From Pseudomonas cerasi (lineage in GTDB: Bacteria > Pseudomonadota > Gammaproteobacteria > Pseudomonadales > Pseudomonadaceae), in the NCBI RefSeq assembly GCF_900074915.1, contig NZ_LT222319.1, positions 5,819,001 to 5,883,000 on the forward strand: a stretch of DNA of 64,000 nt. The letters are read 5' to 3'. The position numbers and the translations under genes were made by a program. The notes under the pieces were generated by a model that worked only from the letters and a program-made list of their open reading frames with translations, searched no databases and was not told the DNA's origin. Shown here piece by piece: positions 41,555 to 51,611 of this stretch (within the stretch, counting starts at the first letter, position 1; each line of letters opens with the position of its first letter).

Positions 41555-43126
41555 TTATTTTTTTCTCAATAGACCCGCGATATACGCCCTGGTGCAGGAA
41601 TAATGACGACTGCTCTCCAGACTGCTTGCAAGAATAGGCACCAAGGAGAACAAAAGTGACTTGGAGAGCGGAACGCATTGGGGGCCGACTGAATAGAAGC
41701 TATACAGGCTAGATTCCACCAAACCCCTCAAACGGATGTCTCTTCCCTCCCAATCGACGGGCCTAATGATCCGCGCATGCGCGGAATTTTTTATGCAGTG
41801 CTGAGCCATCAGCCAGTCTCTATCGTTCCGGTACAACCAAGCATAGGTTGCTGGAGAGAGCGCCCTCAAGGCTTTAATTCCGCTGCCTGCATGCAGGTCA
41901 CTGATTTTGGCCCACAGGCTCCGCATTGCATCAAGCTGCTGCCTGAACTGAGCATTCTGCCAGGCAACTTTCAAGCTAGACTCCATCCTGAGCAGCTTAT
42001 TAACTGTTGAGACGGTGATCGAGAACTCAGTACAGACAATCTGCTTCGATGTACCTTGAGCTAATGCCTCCATAACCTGATTCCGAATAGATGTTTTCAG
42101 CTTCTTCGGCCTTGGTTCGCCCTTTGTAATCAAGGAGTCAGGTTGAATGGCATCACTGGTACGCGGCTCTGTGACAGCATTGCGGGATTGCAAACTGCTA
42201 ATGACCTCGAAGTAGCATTCAGTGAAGGATTTTACGGTGCCAAACAACCACGTGATCATGAGAAGGTGCTTCAGCGGGTGATAGCGGCGCCGAGGCTTGC
42301 GAGTCATCAGTTTGATAAAACTCATAGCGTCCTCATCTGAAGCGGGAAGCCTCTCAAACGGGTGAAAACGACGAACCCGCGAGACGTGACCTATGAACGA
42401 GCCATCGGTCACCAAATGACGCCGGTAAGTTAGGCTCACTGCCAATGGATCAAACCAGATTTGAAATCCCAAAGCTGCCAAGGCGAGAACCCCTTGAGCG
42501 AGCCCTGTCAATAAAGCAATTTCATTGTCCTTAGGCTCTTCGATGATTGAGGGTGCAAGTGTTGCCTTGCTCGGCAAGCCCCAAGAGAAGCGCTCGCACC
42601 AATGGCGGTTGTGGATGACCTCACAAAGAAATGAACCGTGAACCGGGCAGAGCAGAACGCCTGGATATTGGTGCGCCAAACGCCAGTAAGGAATACCTGT
42701 CACTCGAATGTCCTCTTCCAGGCACTCGTTGCAGACCTTTAATGGATGCTCGGCACCAAACCCTCCGGTCACAAGTCCGAGACGATATTTAAGCGAGCCA
42801 AGGTGGTTGCCTTTGAGGGTAGCGACTGCGGATTGCATCGTAGCTTGCGATTGAAAAGGTGCGAAGAAAGGCAAGATAGTGCGGGTGGTCAAGATGGAAT
42901 CCGCTGTTCCCCAAAAGCCTCTGGTTCGTTGCTCAAAGGCATCAAGTCCGTAAGCCAAGTCGTGCTTGATGCAGCGCTGTGATAAACCGAAAAGCTGTCT
43001 AGAGGTCGTAACCGATAGCCAATTTCCTGAGCAAACGTGTTGTCGGCTGCACAAGCTGAAAAGGGTCTCATCAGGTAACCAGTTCACGAGCGGGGTGCAC
43101 GGCGCAGTATCAAAAAATGTCGACAT
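41555..43126 (-). CDS. tnsD: TnsD-like target-site protein (TniQ family)
   Basis: A 523-residue protein, close to the 508 of Tn7 TnsD. It opens with WLPDETLFSLCSRQHVCSGN, the TniQ N-terminal pattern, and has the zinc finger CNECLEEDIRVTG...YWRLAHQYPGVLLCPVHGSFL. The C-terminal half contains a helix-turn-helix-like stretch (SKQIVCTEFSITVSTVNKLL). It is the best candidate for the protein that binds the glmS 3' end and directs insertion at attTn7. It reads away from tnsA across a 720-bp gap, whereas Tn7 has tnsD after tnsC. A second TniQ protein is encoded at 50128-51543. Confidence 0.85.
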   Translation of the reverse strand: MSTFFDTAPCTPLVNWLPDETLFSLCSRQHVCSGNWLSVTTSRQLFGLSQRCIKHDLAYGLDAFEQRTRGFWGTADSILTTRTILPFFAPFQSQATMQSAVATLKGNHLGSLKYRLGLVTGGFGAEHPLKVCNECLEEDIRVTGIPYWRLAHQYPGVLLCPVHGSFLCEVIHNRHWCERFSWGLPSKATLAPSIIEEPKDNEIALLTGLAQGVLALAALGFQIWFDPLAVSLTYRRHLVTDGSFIGHVSRVRRFHPFERLPASDEDAMSFIKLMTRKPRRRYHPLKHLLMITWLFGTVKSFTECYFEVISSLQSRNAVTEPRTSDAIQPDSLITKGEPRPKKLKTSIRNQVMEALAQGTSKQIVCTEFSITVSTVNKLLRMESSLKVAWQNAQFRQQLDAMRSLWAKISDLHAGSGIKALRALSPATYAWLYRNDRDWLMAQHCIKNSAHARIIRPVDWEGRDIRLRGLVESSLYSFYSVGPQCVPLSKSLLFSLVPILASSLESSRHYSCTRAYIAGLLRKK

Positions 43127-43236
43127 GCCTGATTACCAAGTGTGGCCCATCATTCACAACAATAAACCCGCGCAACGCCAAGCGTTAAACCATTTGTGAA
43201 TAAAGTGAGAAATTAGAGCGGGATAAAGCTCTAAGC

Positions 43237-43261
43237 TGTGGATAAATATTTTTTATCCACA
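43237..43261. promoter_or_regulatory. Palindrome made of two DnaA-box-like sequences
   Basis: TGTGGATAA and TTATCCACA face each other around a short AT run (TATTTT). Each arm equals the strong DnaA box TTATCCACA. It lies in the promoter region of tnsD, so it could link transposon expression to DnaA or replication, or act as a site for another regulator. No function is shown. Confidence 0.45.
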
Positions 43262-43620
43262 TTTCGCCTTGAAAAGGCTGAGGCCTTGCTTTCCGAGGGT
43301 TTCAGAGGGAAGTGGCGCTCTGCTTGAAAGCCCAGGACTGCGCCAATCAGAGCTGATTTCCGCCTGATCAGGTTTGGTCATAGCTAATATTTTTCTATTG
43401 TAAAATTTTATTTTATAACGGTAACATGCCCCCCCACTCTTCAAGACGGATAGACCAACACGATCTAATCCGACCTTAATTAGAAGTGCATAGCCATACC
43501 GTTACACTCATATACAGAGCATAGCGCAGAGATCAGAAGCAGATTACCTGCTCTATGCGATAGGCCGAGAGGTAAAAAACATGGAAACCGGATAGATTTT
43601 CCGGGAGCCAGATAGACAAA

Positions 43621-43646
43621 GGCCCAAGTTTGCAGCTTGGGCCTTT
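43621..43646. terminator. Hairpin in front of tnsA
   Basis: GGCCCAAG-tttgcag-CTTGGGCC with TTT on the plus side and AAA, thus TTT, on the other. It may insulate tnsA from read-through or regulate it. Confidence 0.45.
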
Positions 43647-43850
43647 GCGGAGATTTCAGAGTTTATCGGCCCTGATTTCCCCATTCTCTATCCCAGTGTG
43701 CAGGACGTCAAGTCTTGCACGGCTCCGTTCATCCCGAGAAAAGTCAGATCGTGATCAACGAGGCTTCCTGCTGCCTGTCTGTCCGGTCTATTAAATCTCC
43801 TGTCTGACTCGCGCTGTTGAGCGGTTGGACATGTGTTTCAGGGCTGCACG

Positions 43851-44810
43851 ATGATTACATATCAGGGTTTACAGAGAATTTGGACACGCCAGGCTGGATT
43901 CAGATGGGGCGATAAATATGTGCCTTCAACGTTGGCGGTCCCGGGAGAGGCGCCCAAGATCTCACGAGCATGCAGGATGAACAGTAGAAAATTGGGAAGG
44001 ACCATTCACCTGATGTCCATCCCAGAAAGAGTGTTTGCTCAGTTGGCCCTGTTCAATCCGGCAGTGTTCGACCTTCATGAGCAGAAGATGCTGCACATCG
44101 ACTCTGCTGTGCATCCGCTTTTCGGTCACCCCCTAGCAGTCGGTATAGCCCTACAGTCTTTCAGAGGTACGAGCGAGGTTGCTGCCAGAATTGGCATGAG
44201 GCATGCGCGGATTACTGTTGAGGATGAAGGCGATCGATTTCCGGTCCCGTATAACTACATCGGTGATCTGTTGCTTTATCTGCGCACCGAGGATGGGTAC
44301 CCCTATGCAGTTAATTGGAGTATCAAGGCCGGTAGAAATGATTTTCACGAACGGCGTCGGTCCACAATCAAGGGGTTTGCTCAGCAACGCACAGATCAAG
44401 AGAAAGCCAGGTTAAGGAATCTGCTTGAACAGGAGTATTACCTGGACGCTGGAATCCATACCCACCTGCTGTCTCTTGATGATGTGCCTCCCATGGTAGC
44501 AGCCAACTTGGACCTCATGTACGGCTACCACGACCTACCAATGGATCTAGACCCGGTACTGCTTGACGATTACAGCGATGATCTGCTGGAAAAAGCTCTT
44601 CAGGGCACGCCCCCTGCCTTCATTGCTATTGAATACGCGAAAAAATGGGGCCGTAGAGATCTGTTCCTCTCAAAAATCTATCAAGACATCTGGTCCCGCA
44701 AGCTACCGGTCGATTTACATAGCCCCATCCTAGTAGACAAACCTCTATGCATGAGAGGTAAACAACTATTGGAAGTTTACGGCCATTTGTTTAGGGATTC
44801 GCCGACATGA
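43851..44810 (+). CDS. tnsA: TnsA-like endonuclease of the transposase
   Basis: A 319-residue protein read from ATG 43851 (MITYQGLQRIWTRQ); a GTG six codons earlier is possible. The nuclease core shows SIPERVFAQLALF (Glu), then YNYIGDLLLYLRTEDG (Asp) and YAVNWSIKAGRNDF (Asn/Ser-Ile-Lys in place of the usual QxK), as in many Tn7-like TnsA proteins. TnsA cuts the 5' strands at the element ends so that TnsA+TnsB gives cut-and-paste movement. Its stop overlaps the tnsB start (ATGA). Confidence 0.85.
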   Translation: MITYQGLQRIWTRQAGFRWGDKYVPSTLAVPGEAPKISRACRMNSRKLGRTIHLMSIPERVFAQLALFNPAVFDLHEQKMLHIDSAVHPLFGHPLAVGIALQSFRGTSEVAARIGMRHARITVEDEGDRFPVPYNYIGDLLLYLRTEDGYPYAVNWSIKAGRNDFHERRRSTIKGFAQQRTDQEKARLRNLLEQEYYLDAGIHTHLLSLDDVPPMVAANLDLMYGYHDLPMDLDPVLLDDYSDDLLEKALQGTPPAFIAIEYAKKWGRRDLFLSKIYQDIWSRKLPVDLHSPILVDKPLCMRGKQLLEVYGHLFRDSPT

Positions 44811-45198
44811 TCCTGGGATCTGCGATACGTGCGCCCAACGGGTTCGGTCCGCTATCGAGTGAATCCGTCGTTTATTTCCTTACCAGCGACGGCATACGCA
44901 ATCGATCCAGGGTTGTCGTGTTCGACGACTATGGCAAACAAGCGCACATTGTCACCTTCACACGGCTGGAGTTCGAGGACGCAATCAGATCGGGAGTACT
45001 GGTAGAAGATTTCAATCACGATTGGTATCCGCCGTGGTTGCAAAGAACCAATGGGATCAGCCAGCAGCATCTTGAGAGTGAGCGTGTGGCTCCTCGGGAA
45101 TCCTACGATGCCAAGCTTAATCGCCGATTCGCTGCCATAGCGCATTTAGTGGCCCGAGCACCCGCCATCTTGTCTGACGAAAACCTTGAGTCACTCAT
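44807..45198 (+). pseudogene. tnsB: tnsB transposase, N-terminal part before IS21 insertion
   Basis: Codons 1 to about 131 of tnsB, starting MILGSAIRAPNGFGPLSSES, with helical DNA-binding segments. The frame is cut at ...ENLESLI by the IS21 copy at 45199. Removing the IS and one ACTCAT copy restores one frame of 667 codons (392 + 1,609 bases) with the part at 47167-48775. A truncated product running into the IS would end after a few codons. Confidence 0.88.
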
Positions 45199-45246
45199 TG
45201 TCAACGCCAACTAAAAAGTGACCCCCTTCCGTGCTAAATCGCCAAC

Positions 45247-46056
45247 TTAGTTTTGACCCCCCTCGGGTTCATATTTTCGAGCCGGTTCGGCCCGAGAAGA
45301 TTTGGTTCCTGCTTTGCGCTTGTCCTTGAGTCGATAGCTTTCACCTGTCATCTGCACGATATGGGCATGATGTAACAGCCTGTCCAGCATGGCCGCTGTC
45401 AGTGTTTGATCATCCGCAAAGGTTCCGGCCCACTGGGTAAACGGCAAGTTACTCGTGAGGATCAGGCTGCCTTGCTCGTAGCGCTTGGCGACAACATTGA
45501 AGAACAGGTTGGCTTCATCACGACCAAACGGCAGGTAGCCGATTTCATCGATGACCAACAACCCAGGGGCCATCACCACACGACTGAAGTATTCCTTGAG
45601 CCGTTCCTGGCGGTGCGCAGCGGTCAGTTGCAGCATCAAGTCAGCCGCCGTGACGAAGCGGGTTTTGATACCGGCCATCACTGCCCGGTAGGCCAGGGCG
45701 ATAGCCAGGTGGCTCTTGCCTACACCACTAGGCCCCAGGAACACGATGTTCTCGGCACGTCCAACAAAACTCAGTGCTGCCAGCTCCTGGAGCTGTGCCC
45801 GGGGGACGCCGGTGGCAAACGCGAAGTCGTATTGCTCCAGCGTTTTCACAGCGGGCAGCGCGGCAGTTTTCAGCAGGGCCTGTCGAGAGCGTTCACTTCG
45901 GGCATCGGTCTCGGCAGCCAGCAGCTTTTCGAGGAAGTCGGCAAAGCTGTCTTCGCCGCTTGCTGCTTGTTGGGCCAGGTGCGGCCAGTCCACCCCGACG
46001 CGCTCAAGCTTTAGCCCCTTGCATAGTTCTGTCAGGCGAGCATGTTGAAGGTTCAT
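45247..46056 (-). CDS. istB: IS21 helper ATPase IstB (copy 2)
   Basis: 269 residues, identical in sequence to 6004-6813, with Walker A GPSGVGKSH and Walker B LLVIDEIGYL. Overlaps istA by 4 bases. Confidence 0.93.
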   Translation of the reverse strand: MNLQHARLTELCKGLKLERVGVDWPHLAQQAASGEDSFADFLEKLLAAETDARSERSRQALLKTAALPAVKTLEQYDFAFATGVPRAQLQELAALSFVGRAENIVFLGPSGVGKSHLAIALAYRAVMAGIKTRFVTAADLMLQLTAAHRQERLKEYFSRVVMAPGLLVIDEIGYLPFGRDEANLFFNVVAKRYEQGSLILTSNLPFTQWAGTFADDQTLTAAMLDRLLHHAHIVQMTGESYRLKDKRKAGTKSSRAEPARKYEPEGGQN

Positions 46057-47075
46057 GCTCTCACCTCCAGCAGTTGCTCATAAACCGACAGCGGATGCTG
46101 CAAGCTCTCGTACGGCAGGACCCGTCCCAGGCGTAGGCCTTGGGCGGGTTGTGGGCGCAGGCTCTGTGTTGGCAGTGGTAATAGTACCTGCTGCTCTTGG
46201 GCCAGACGTACCGCCGGTTGAACACCCGTCGTGCCGTGAATCCGCTGATGAGCGACTTCGTCGAGCCATTGGCCGATATGTGCGTTGGCCGTCACCACAT
46301 CCAGCGTCAGACCCGCACTCTTGAGCGTAGCGGCCAACGGGGTAATGAAACTGCCCTTCAGATACCCGTTGAAGCGCTCAACCTTGCCCTTGGTCTGGGC
46401 ACGGTAAGGGCGGCAGACCTTGGGAATAAAACCAAACTCATCGGCCAGCGCAGCCAATCGGGGATGCCAACGGTGCTGGCCCTCCCCAAAAGCATCTCGC
46501 TCGGTGATGATGGTTCCGGCGTTATCAAACAATGCCTGCTCGGGCACGCCGCCAAAGTAAGCGAACGCCTCCCGAAGCCCTGTCAGCCAGGCTTCGCTGT
46601 CCTCTCGCTCGGAGAAACGGACAAAGCTTGCTCGACTAAAACCAAGTGTCGCCACGAACGCCTTAAGCGGCTGACGGCCTCGTCGAATGGTGGTGAAGTC
46701 CACCTGTATCTGCTTGCCGGGCAGTGTCTCGAAACGTACCACCGGCTCTTCTGCCTTACGTTTGAAGGGGCGAATATAAGCCTTCAGACGACTGACGCCG
46801 CCGCTGTACCCCAATGCCGTGATCTCACGCAGCAGGACGGTCGCCGGAATCCAGTGTGGGCGCGCCGCCTCAATACGCTCGTGCAGGTAGTCCTTGAAGG
46901 GGTCGATTTTGCACGGACGTGCGGGTCTCACCTTGTCACTGGGTAGCGACCGGGCCTTTCGCAGGTACTTGCGCACGGTGTTACGCGAAATACCCAGCTC
47001 ACGGGCGATGAATTTGATGCCATGGCCCTGACGGGCCAACACTTTAATTTCCACAGACTGCTCCTGGGTCAACAT
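46053..47075 (-). CDS. istA: IS21 transposase IstA (copy 2)
   Basis: 340 residues, identical to 6810-7832, with the helix-turn-helix at its start and the DDE core (VDFTTIRRG, LFDNAG, KVERFNGYLK). Both open frames are intact, so this element may still transpose. Confidence 0.92.
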   Translation of the reverse strand: MLTQEQSVEIKVLARQGHGIKFIARELGISRNTVRKYLRKARSLPSDKVRPARPCKIDPFKDYLHERIEAARPHWIPATVLLREITALGYSGGVSRLKAYIRPFKRKAEEPVVRFETLPGKQIQVDFTTIRRGRQPLKAFVATLGFSRASFVRFSEREDSEAWLTGLREAFAYFGGVPEQALFDNAGTIITERDAFGEGQHRWHPRLAALADEFGFIPKVCRPYRAQTKGKVERFNGYLKGSFITPLAATLKSAGLTLDVVTANAHIGQWLDEVAHQRIHGTTGVQPAVRLAQEQQVLLPLPTQSLRPQPAQGLRLGRVLPYESLQHPLSVYEQLLEVRA

Positions 47076-47166
47076 ATTGGCAGCTCAAAGCCGCCAGTTT
47101 TACCCAGGGGGGTCAATTCTAGGTTGGCGTTAGGGGGTCATTTTTACAGTGGCGGTGACAACTCAT

Positions 47167-48775
47167 CAGCCAACATGCCAAAGACCAAGCTCCACAGCAA
47201 AACTCCACGCGGCTGAAGTTATGGTTTTTGGCCTATATGATTTTCGGGCAGGACAAGCGCGCGCTGATGCCAAGACTGCATCAGATTGGACATTGGGACA
47301 GAAGCTCGAAAACAGAGAAACGATTGGGCCGTCGGGGCAAACGTGCACCTGACGGCGGATATCCCGTAACCGAGGATATGAAATCGAAGATCCTCTCAGG
47401 CTTTTCAAAACATAATTCCCCTGAGAAAAGCGAAAACACGATTTATCGCAAAATTTTGGTCGATACATTTGGCTGTATTGTCATCGAAGGCTCAACCGGA
47501 GTGGAATTTTGGCACCCTCATGGGCAGCCCTTTCCCAGCTTCGATCAGTTCAAGTACTGGATCATTGAGCAGACTACAGCCAGAGATCGTACCCGTGCGC
47601 GACTGGGGCCCAGCAAAGCCCGATCTCTGGCAGGCTTCATCGGACGATTTTCGGACAGCCTGTGCAACGTAAACCAACTCGTTGAGTTCGACGGGTTTTA
47701 TCCCTCTGCGAAACTGTCAGGCGTCACCGAAGGTAGTGCTCAAGACTCATTCTGCGTTGTTCGAGGAACTTGTGTGAAATCGGGAGCGGTGGTCGCGCTG
47801 GGGTTTGCCCGAGGCCATGAAACCATGGAGGCTTACCGGATGGCGTTGTTTTGCATGGCTATTGGCAAGGAAAAATTCGCGGAGTTGTTCGGGGTCACGC
47901 TCAAAGCAGGTGACTGGAGCAGCGTAGGACTCAGCAAAGCTTTCGTTTTCGACAGAGGCCCCGCCGCCGCCATGAACTGTGAGGACGCAATCGACTGGTT
48001 GAGTCGTTTAGAGCTCACCCCGACGCACTCTGGCCAGTCCAAGGCCTCCGTTGAATCCTCTCATCCTCGCGAGAAGCAAAGCGGCGATCAGCCGACTCAC
48101 TTTCAAAGTAACTTCAACTTCGTCATGGCTGCCCGCGCTGAAATCTATCGAGCAATTGAGGACAACCGGATCTCTGACGCAAGCGGCCGGATGACGGAAG
48201 AGGACTGGCTCGAAGGCTTTGCCCCATCACCTAACAATATTTTCAAGCGTTACGACAGCCTCGGAAGAAACAGTGCTGTGAACATGCCTTTTGAAAAAGC
48301 TGTCCGAGTATTCTTGACGCCGTACCCTATTAGCATCCGGCGTGACGGCGTTTACCTCTACAGCCGTCGGTACAACTCACAATCGGTCAGCGACACTGGT
48401 GTATTCGATCGTATAGCGCGCAATGGAGTTATTGAGATTCAGGCATACGTGCTCACGATGTGCGTACGTCACATTTGGATTGAGCTAGACGGTGAGCTAC
48501 ATGAATTGAGCATGGTGCTTTCTGCTGGTGTAGAACCTGACAGTTCAGATATCACCCTCGACGACCTTGCACTAATCAATGAGGCGCGGCTGCAAGCCCA
48601 GTCCCTCTTAAGGGTGCAGAAGATGGCAGTACCAGAGGAGTTGGATCAGCGATTCCAGCAAGACACTGGGCAGTTACGTCACAGCGGCACGCGCAAACTT
48701 GGGCGCCCCAAAAAGGACGCCGCTTCGAAGCGAGATGAGGAGGACTTCAAGGCCGTCATGGGAGGCAAAAAATGA
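47167..48775 (+). pseudogene. tnsB: tnsB transposase, catalytic part after IS21 insertion
   Basis: Continues tnsB in frame from CAGCC after the target duplication: SQHAKDQAPQQNSTRLKLW, then the integrase-fold core. LVEFDGFYP gives the first Asp, AFVFDRGPAA the second and SKASVESSHPREKQSGDQ the Glu of the DDE triad. The C-terminus (GTRKLGRPKKDAASKRDEED) is basic, as in TnsB tails that touch TnsC. An ATG at 47228 could start a piece without the N-terminal DNA-binding part. The reconstructed protein would have 666 residues (Tn7 TnsB: 702). The stop overlaps tnsC (ATGA). Confidence 0.88.
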
Positions 48776-50106
48776 TCGACATTCTTACGACCCGCTTTCA
48801 ACCATCCTTGGATGACAAGCACCTTAGGGAAGCAATAACGGTTCGGCCTGAACCGGTCTTGGGCTTGGAAAATCTAAACCGCTACGTAGCCGCTGAGCGC
48901 TTATCCGAGACGCTTAAAAAGGTATTCATCCCAACTGCGTTTACCCTCGACCTGATCCAGGAAATGCTGGGCAGAGCCCAGAGTTTTTCCGTCGACAACT
49001 TCTCTACTGAGCAACAGTACCTATCCTGCCTCTACAATCCCCCAGCAAGAGAGGTGTTCCCGATATGCTTCACCGGTCTTGCCGGTGTTGGCAAGAGCGC
49101 AACCATCACAGCTTTGCGCAAGGTGTTGCCTAGTCCTCAGGCTTTGAAAATTGACCACTATGTAGAAGAAGCTGTAGTCCTATCACACTGGTATGCGAGT
49201 GCGCGAGAGAGTAGTTTGGTGAGGCAACTGCTAGCAGATCTTCTGAATCAGACTATCTCATCAAGGGACAGCGTCGCAGAGCTGATCGCACGGTGCCGTC
49301 GTCGTGCATACGCAGAGGGTGTTTCAACAGTGCTACTTGATGAGATGCAGTTCGTGAACCTTGGTCAAGGTGCCGCACGTGTGACGGATATTCTGCTGAG
49401 CATGGCCAAAATCGGCGCCCCACTAATCTACGTCGCGAATTACAGCCTCGTCCATAAGCTGAAGGAGCGTAATAGCGAGGACACCCAGCGTCTGCTGAGC
49501 GAACCGCGCATCATGCTCCCTGATACATTGGATTGTAAATCTTGGCATGAGTACATGCGTGAATGCCTGGCAGCCTGCAATGACCGACTTAAGATCGAGG
49601 CAAAAATTCTCGCTGAAGATCTGTATCGCTTCACGTTCGGTATCAAACGCTTTGTCGTTCAACTTTTAAAACTAGCTTATCTGGAAGCACGATCAGCAAG
49701 CCGCTTTTCTATCGAGCGTAGAGACCTGCAAGCGGCCTTCGTTTCCAGTGGTTACTCCGTACACAAGATTGCCGTCGAAGAGCTTGTACGCGAAGCCATA
49801 CAGAAATCGAGCACGGGGATCAGAAAGGATCTAAAGTGCCCGTTTACTATTCCACTACGTTCAAGCGTTATTGAGTTCTCTCGCAAAGACCGCGAACAGC
49901 GCGTCGCTACTAAAGTGCTCGTATCAGCACTTACTAAGACAGAGTTATCTGGCTTACAGGAAGTAGCGCCAAATTTGGTTGCTACCAATCTGCCGAGCAA
50001 TGTTAAGAAGACCTCAGTCCGCAAGACATCTGACGAAGAAATGGCCAAGAATCATGCCAGATTACTAGCTAAAACACTCGATTCAAAAAATAAGCCTAAT
50101 ACCTGA
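48772..50106 (+). CDS. tnsC: TnsC-like AAA+ transposition regulator
   Basis: A 444-residue AAA+ ATPase. Walker A is GLAGVGKSA (about residues 101-109), Walker B STVLLDEMQFV, and a sensor-like VANYSLVHKL follows. A basic C-terminal tail (KKTSVRKTSDEEMAKNHARL) is similar to the part of TnsC that meets TnsA. TnsC forms filaments on DNA, receives the signal from TnsD/TniQ and activates TnsAB. It is coupled to tnsB by a 4-base overlap. It is complete here, in contrast to the truncated copy at 3260-4378. Confidence 0.88.
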   Translation: MIDILTTRFQPSLDDKHLREAITVRPEPVLGLENLNRYVAAERLSETLKKVFIPTAFTLDLIQEMLGRAQSFSVDNFSTEQQYLSCLYNPPAREVFPICFTGLAGVGKSATITALRKVLPSPQALKIDHYVEEAVVLSHWYASARESSLVRQLLADLLNQTISSRDSVAELIARCRRRAYAEGVSTVLLDEMQFVNLGQGAARVTDILLSMAKIGAPLIYVANYSLVHKLKERNSEDTQRLLSEPRIMLPDTLDCKSWHEYMRECLAACNDRLKIEAKILAEDLYRFTFGIKRFVVQLLKLAYLEARSASRFSIERRDLQAAFVSSGYSVHKIAVEELVREAIQKSSTGIRKDLKCPFTIPLRSSVIEFSRKDREQRVATKVLVSALTKTELSGLQEVAPNLVATNLPSNVKKTSVRKTSDEEMAKNHARLLAKTLDSKNKPNT

Positions 50107-50127
50107 CTATCAAATTAATTACAACGA

Positions 50128-51543
50128 CTATATTGATTTTCCATATTGTATTTCTAGTAAGTTTTCTAGCTCTTGGAATTCATCCTCAGTTATAGTATTT
50201 TCTTTTCTGGAACTTACAATAACCCTAGAAGAAAAGCACTTTAACGTCTCCATTAGCCCACTAGATCGAGAAAATTCATCTACTGTTTTTTTTCCTAGCC
50301 TAGGTATACTAAACATTGAGGCACGTGCAGGGCCATCGGATGTGCAATTACCTTCAAAGCTACCGCAGGGAATTTCATTATCAAGCTGGATATCATGCCT
50401 GTAGCCTTTGTAAATTCCTTTCTTCTTGGGTGCCGCAAAAAAGAAAATTCCGATTCCTGAGCGATAATCCTCCTCTACATACGCATCTTGATCAAGAGAG
50501 GTATAGAATTGATGTGTTAGCCATAAGTCATTGATTTTTATCATCTCACTGGCGTCACAACCGATACTGACGACAAAATCATCAAAGCTTTCAAAGCCAT
50601 AACTCAAAGCTTTTAAAAAAGTATCAGTGCACTCTATGCTTTGGCTAGTTAGGGGCACTTTATAATATCCGTAATGGACGCAAAACTGATTAACCACATT
50701 GAAAAAGCTTTGATCAACATCTAGAACTGCTTTATCTTCTACTAAAGTATTTATTCGGCTATTAATTATGTCCAGTGCCATCTGTGCAGGCAAGTGATAC
50801 CTAAATTCACATATATCATGCGCATCTCGTGCAGCTCTCAGCGCAGACACATCCATGTTGGGGCTTGAGGAGGACTCAGAGACGTAGTGCCCATTACACC
50901 CTGACCAAAGAAAGATTAAGGCGTGCCTCCCAAACTTAAACGGCTCGTCACAAAAAGGGCAGCGGTTTATGAGTTTTACGTTATGTCGTGCGCAGACCGA
51001 CCAAGGTTGTCTATGAAGCCTACGCCAGTAAGTAAATCCAATATTATCAAGGTCTTCACGGACACAGTCAGGACAATAACTAGCTGGAGAATCTTCGTAT
51101 CGAAAATGCTTCATAGAATAAGCTGAGCCTGAATAAGCGAGCTCATTATACTGCTTCAGTAGCGCACGAATAGGAAAGTCGGAGTGGCAGTGAAGCAGTC
51201 GATTGAAACCATAAACTCCAGGCCATTTTAGTACGCTGGCAATCTTCCTCAAATCCATCATATCAAAGTACGAAGTCGAAATTTTATGTAGAGCTTTAGC
51301 GATAGGCTCGCCTTGACTCACGAAAATAGTTCGCTCGACAAAGGAACGGATCGATTCATCTTTTTGGATTGTGACTAGCATCTGGGATTGCCGCTTAGGC
51401 GAACCGAATGTGTAGTCAGTTCGCAGTAGCTTGGATATCAAGAATCGACAGTTCCCCAAATGAGGAACCACCCGAAAACAGTGCTGCTGAAACGCGTATT
51501 TCAGCTCATCGCGGACGGGGCGCCATAGGTTTTTTTGGGGCAT
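50128..51543 (-). CDS. Second TniQ-family target-selection protein
   Basis: A 471-codon frame, or about 417 residues from the ATG at 51381, where the usual TniQ beginning (QKDESIRSFVERTIF) appears. The zinc finger YCPDCVREDLDNIG, YWRRLHRQPWSVCARHN and NRCPFCDEPF is complete. The remaining 250 residues have no clear DNA-binding motif. It converges on tnsC (21 bases between stops) and starts about 145 bp from the glmS-side end. With a TnsD-like protein already present, it may serve a second target type or the same one in cooperation. No CRISPR components accompany it. Confidence 0.82.
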   Translation of the reverse strand: MPQKNLWRPVRDELKYAFQQHCFRVVPHLGNCRFLISKLLRTDYTFGSPKRQSQMLVTIQKDESIRSFVERTIFVSQGEPIAKALHKISTSYFDMMDLRKIASVLKWPGVYGFNRLLHCHSDFPIRALLKQYNELAYSGSAYSMKHFRYEDSPASYCPDCVREDLDNIGFTYWRRLHRQPWSVCARHNVKLINRCPFCDEPFKFGRHALIFLWSGCNGHYVSESSSSPNMDVSALRAARDAHDICEFRYHLPAQMALDIINSRINTLVEDKAVLDVDQSFFNVVNQFCVHYGYYKVPLTSQSIECTDTFLKALSYGFESFDDFVVSIGCDASEMIKINDLWLTHQFYTSLDQDAYVEEDYRSGIGIFFFAAPKKKGIYKGYRHDIQLDNEIPCGSFEGNCTSDGPARASMFSIPRLGKKTVDEFSRSSGLMETLKCFSSRVIVSSRKENTITEDEFQELENLLEIQYGKSI

Positions 51544-51611
51544 CCCCCCCGCAGCGCGAGCCGCGAATCAGGAGATCGATCCCTTAATCTAATCATAGGT
51601 ATACAAATTGC

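Larger units (their letters stand above)
43127..43850. other. Divergent tnsD/tnsA intergenic region
   Basis: About 720 bases, AT-rich between 43200 and 43450. It should hold the promoters of tnsD and the tnsABC operon. A 63-codon frame on the minus strand (43253-43444) has no ribosome-binding site and is not called. A DnaA-box palindrome and a hairpin are listed separately. Confidence 0.4.
45199..47160 (-). mobile_element. IS21-family insertion sequence, copy 2 (1,962 bp), in tnsB
   Basis: Same length, ends and proteins as copy 1. The 6-bp target duplication ACTCAT flanks it (45193-45198 and 47161-47166). It lies within tnsB codon 131 or so and reads against it. Confidence 0.94.

Noticed and set aside
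43253..43444. 63-codon minus-strand ORF between tnsD and tnsA
   Set aside because: It has no ribosome-binding site and mixed composition, and it crosses the DnaA-box palindrome in a regulatory region.
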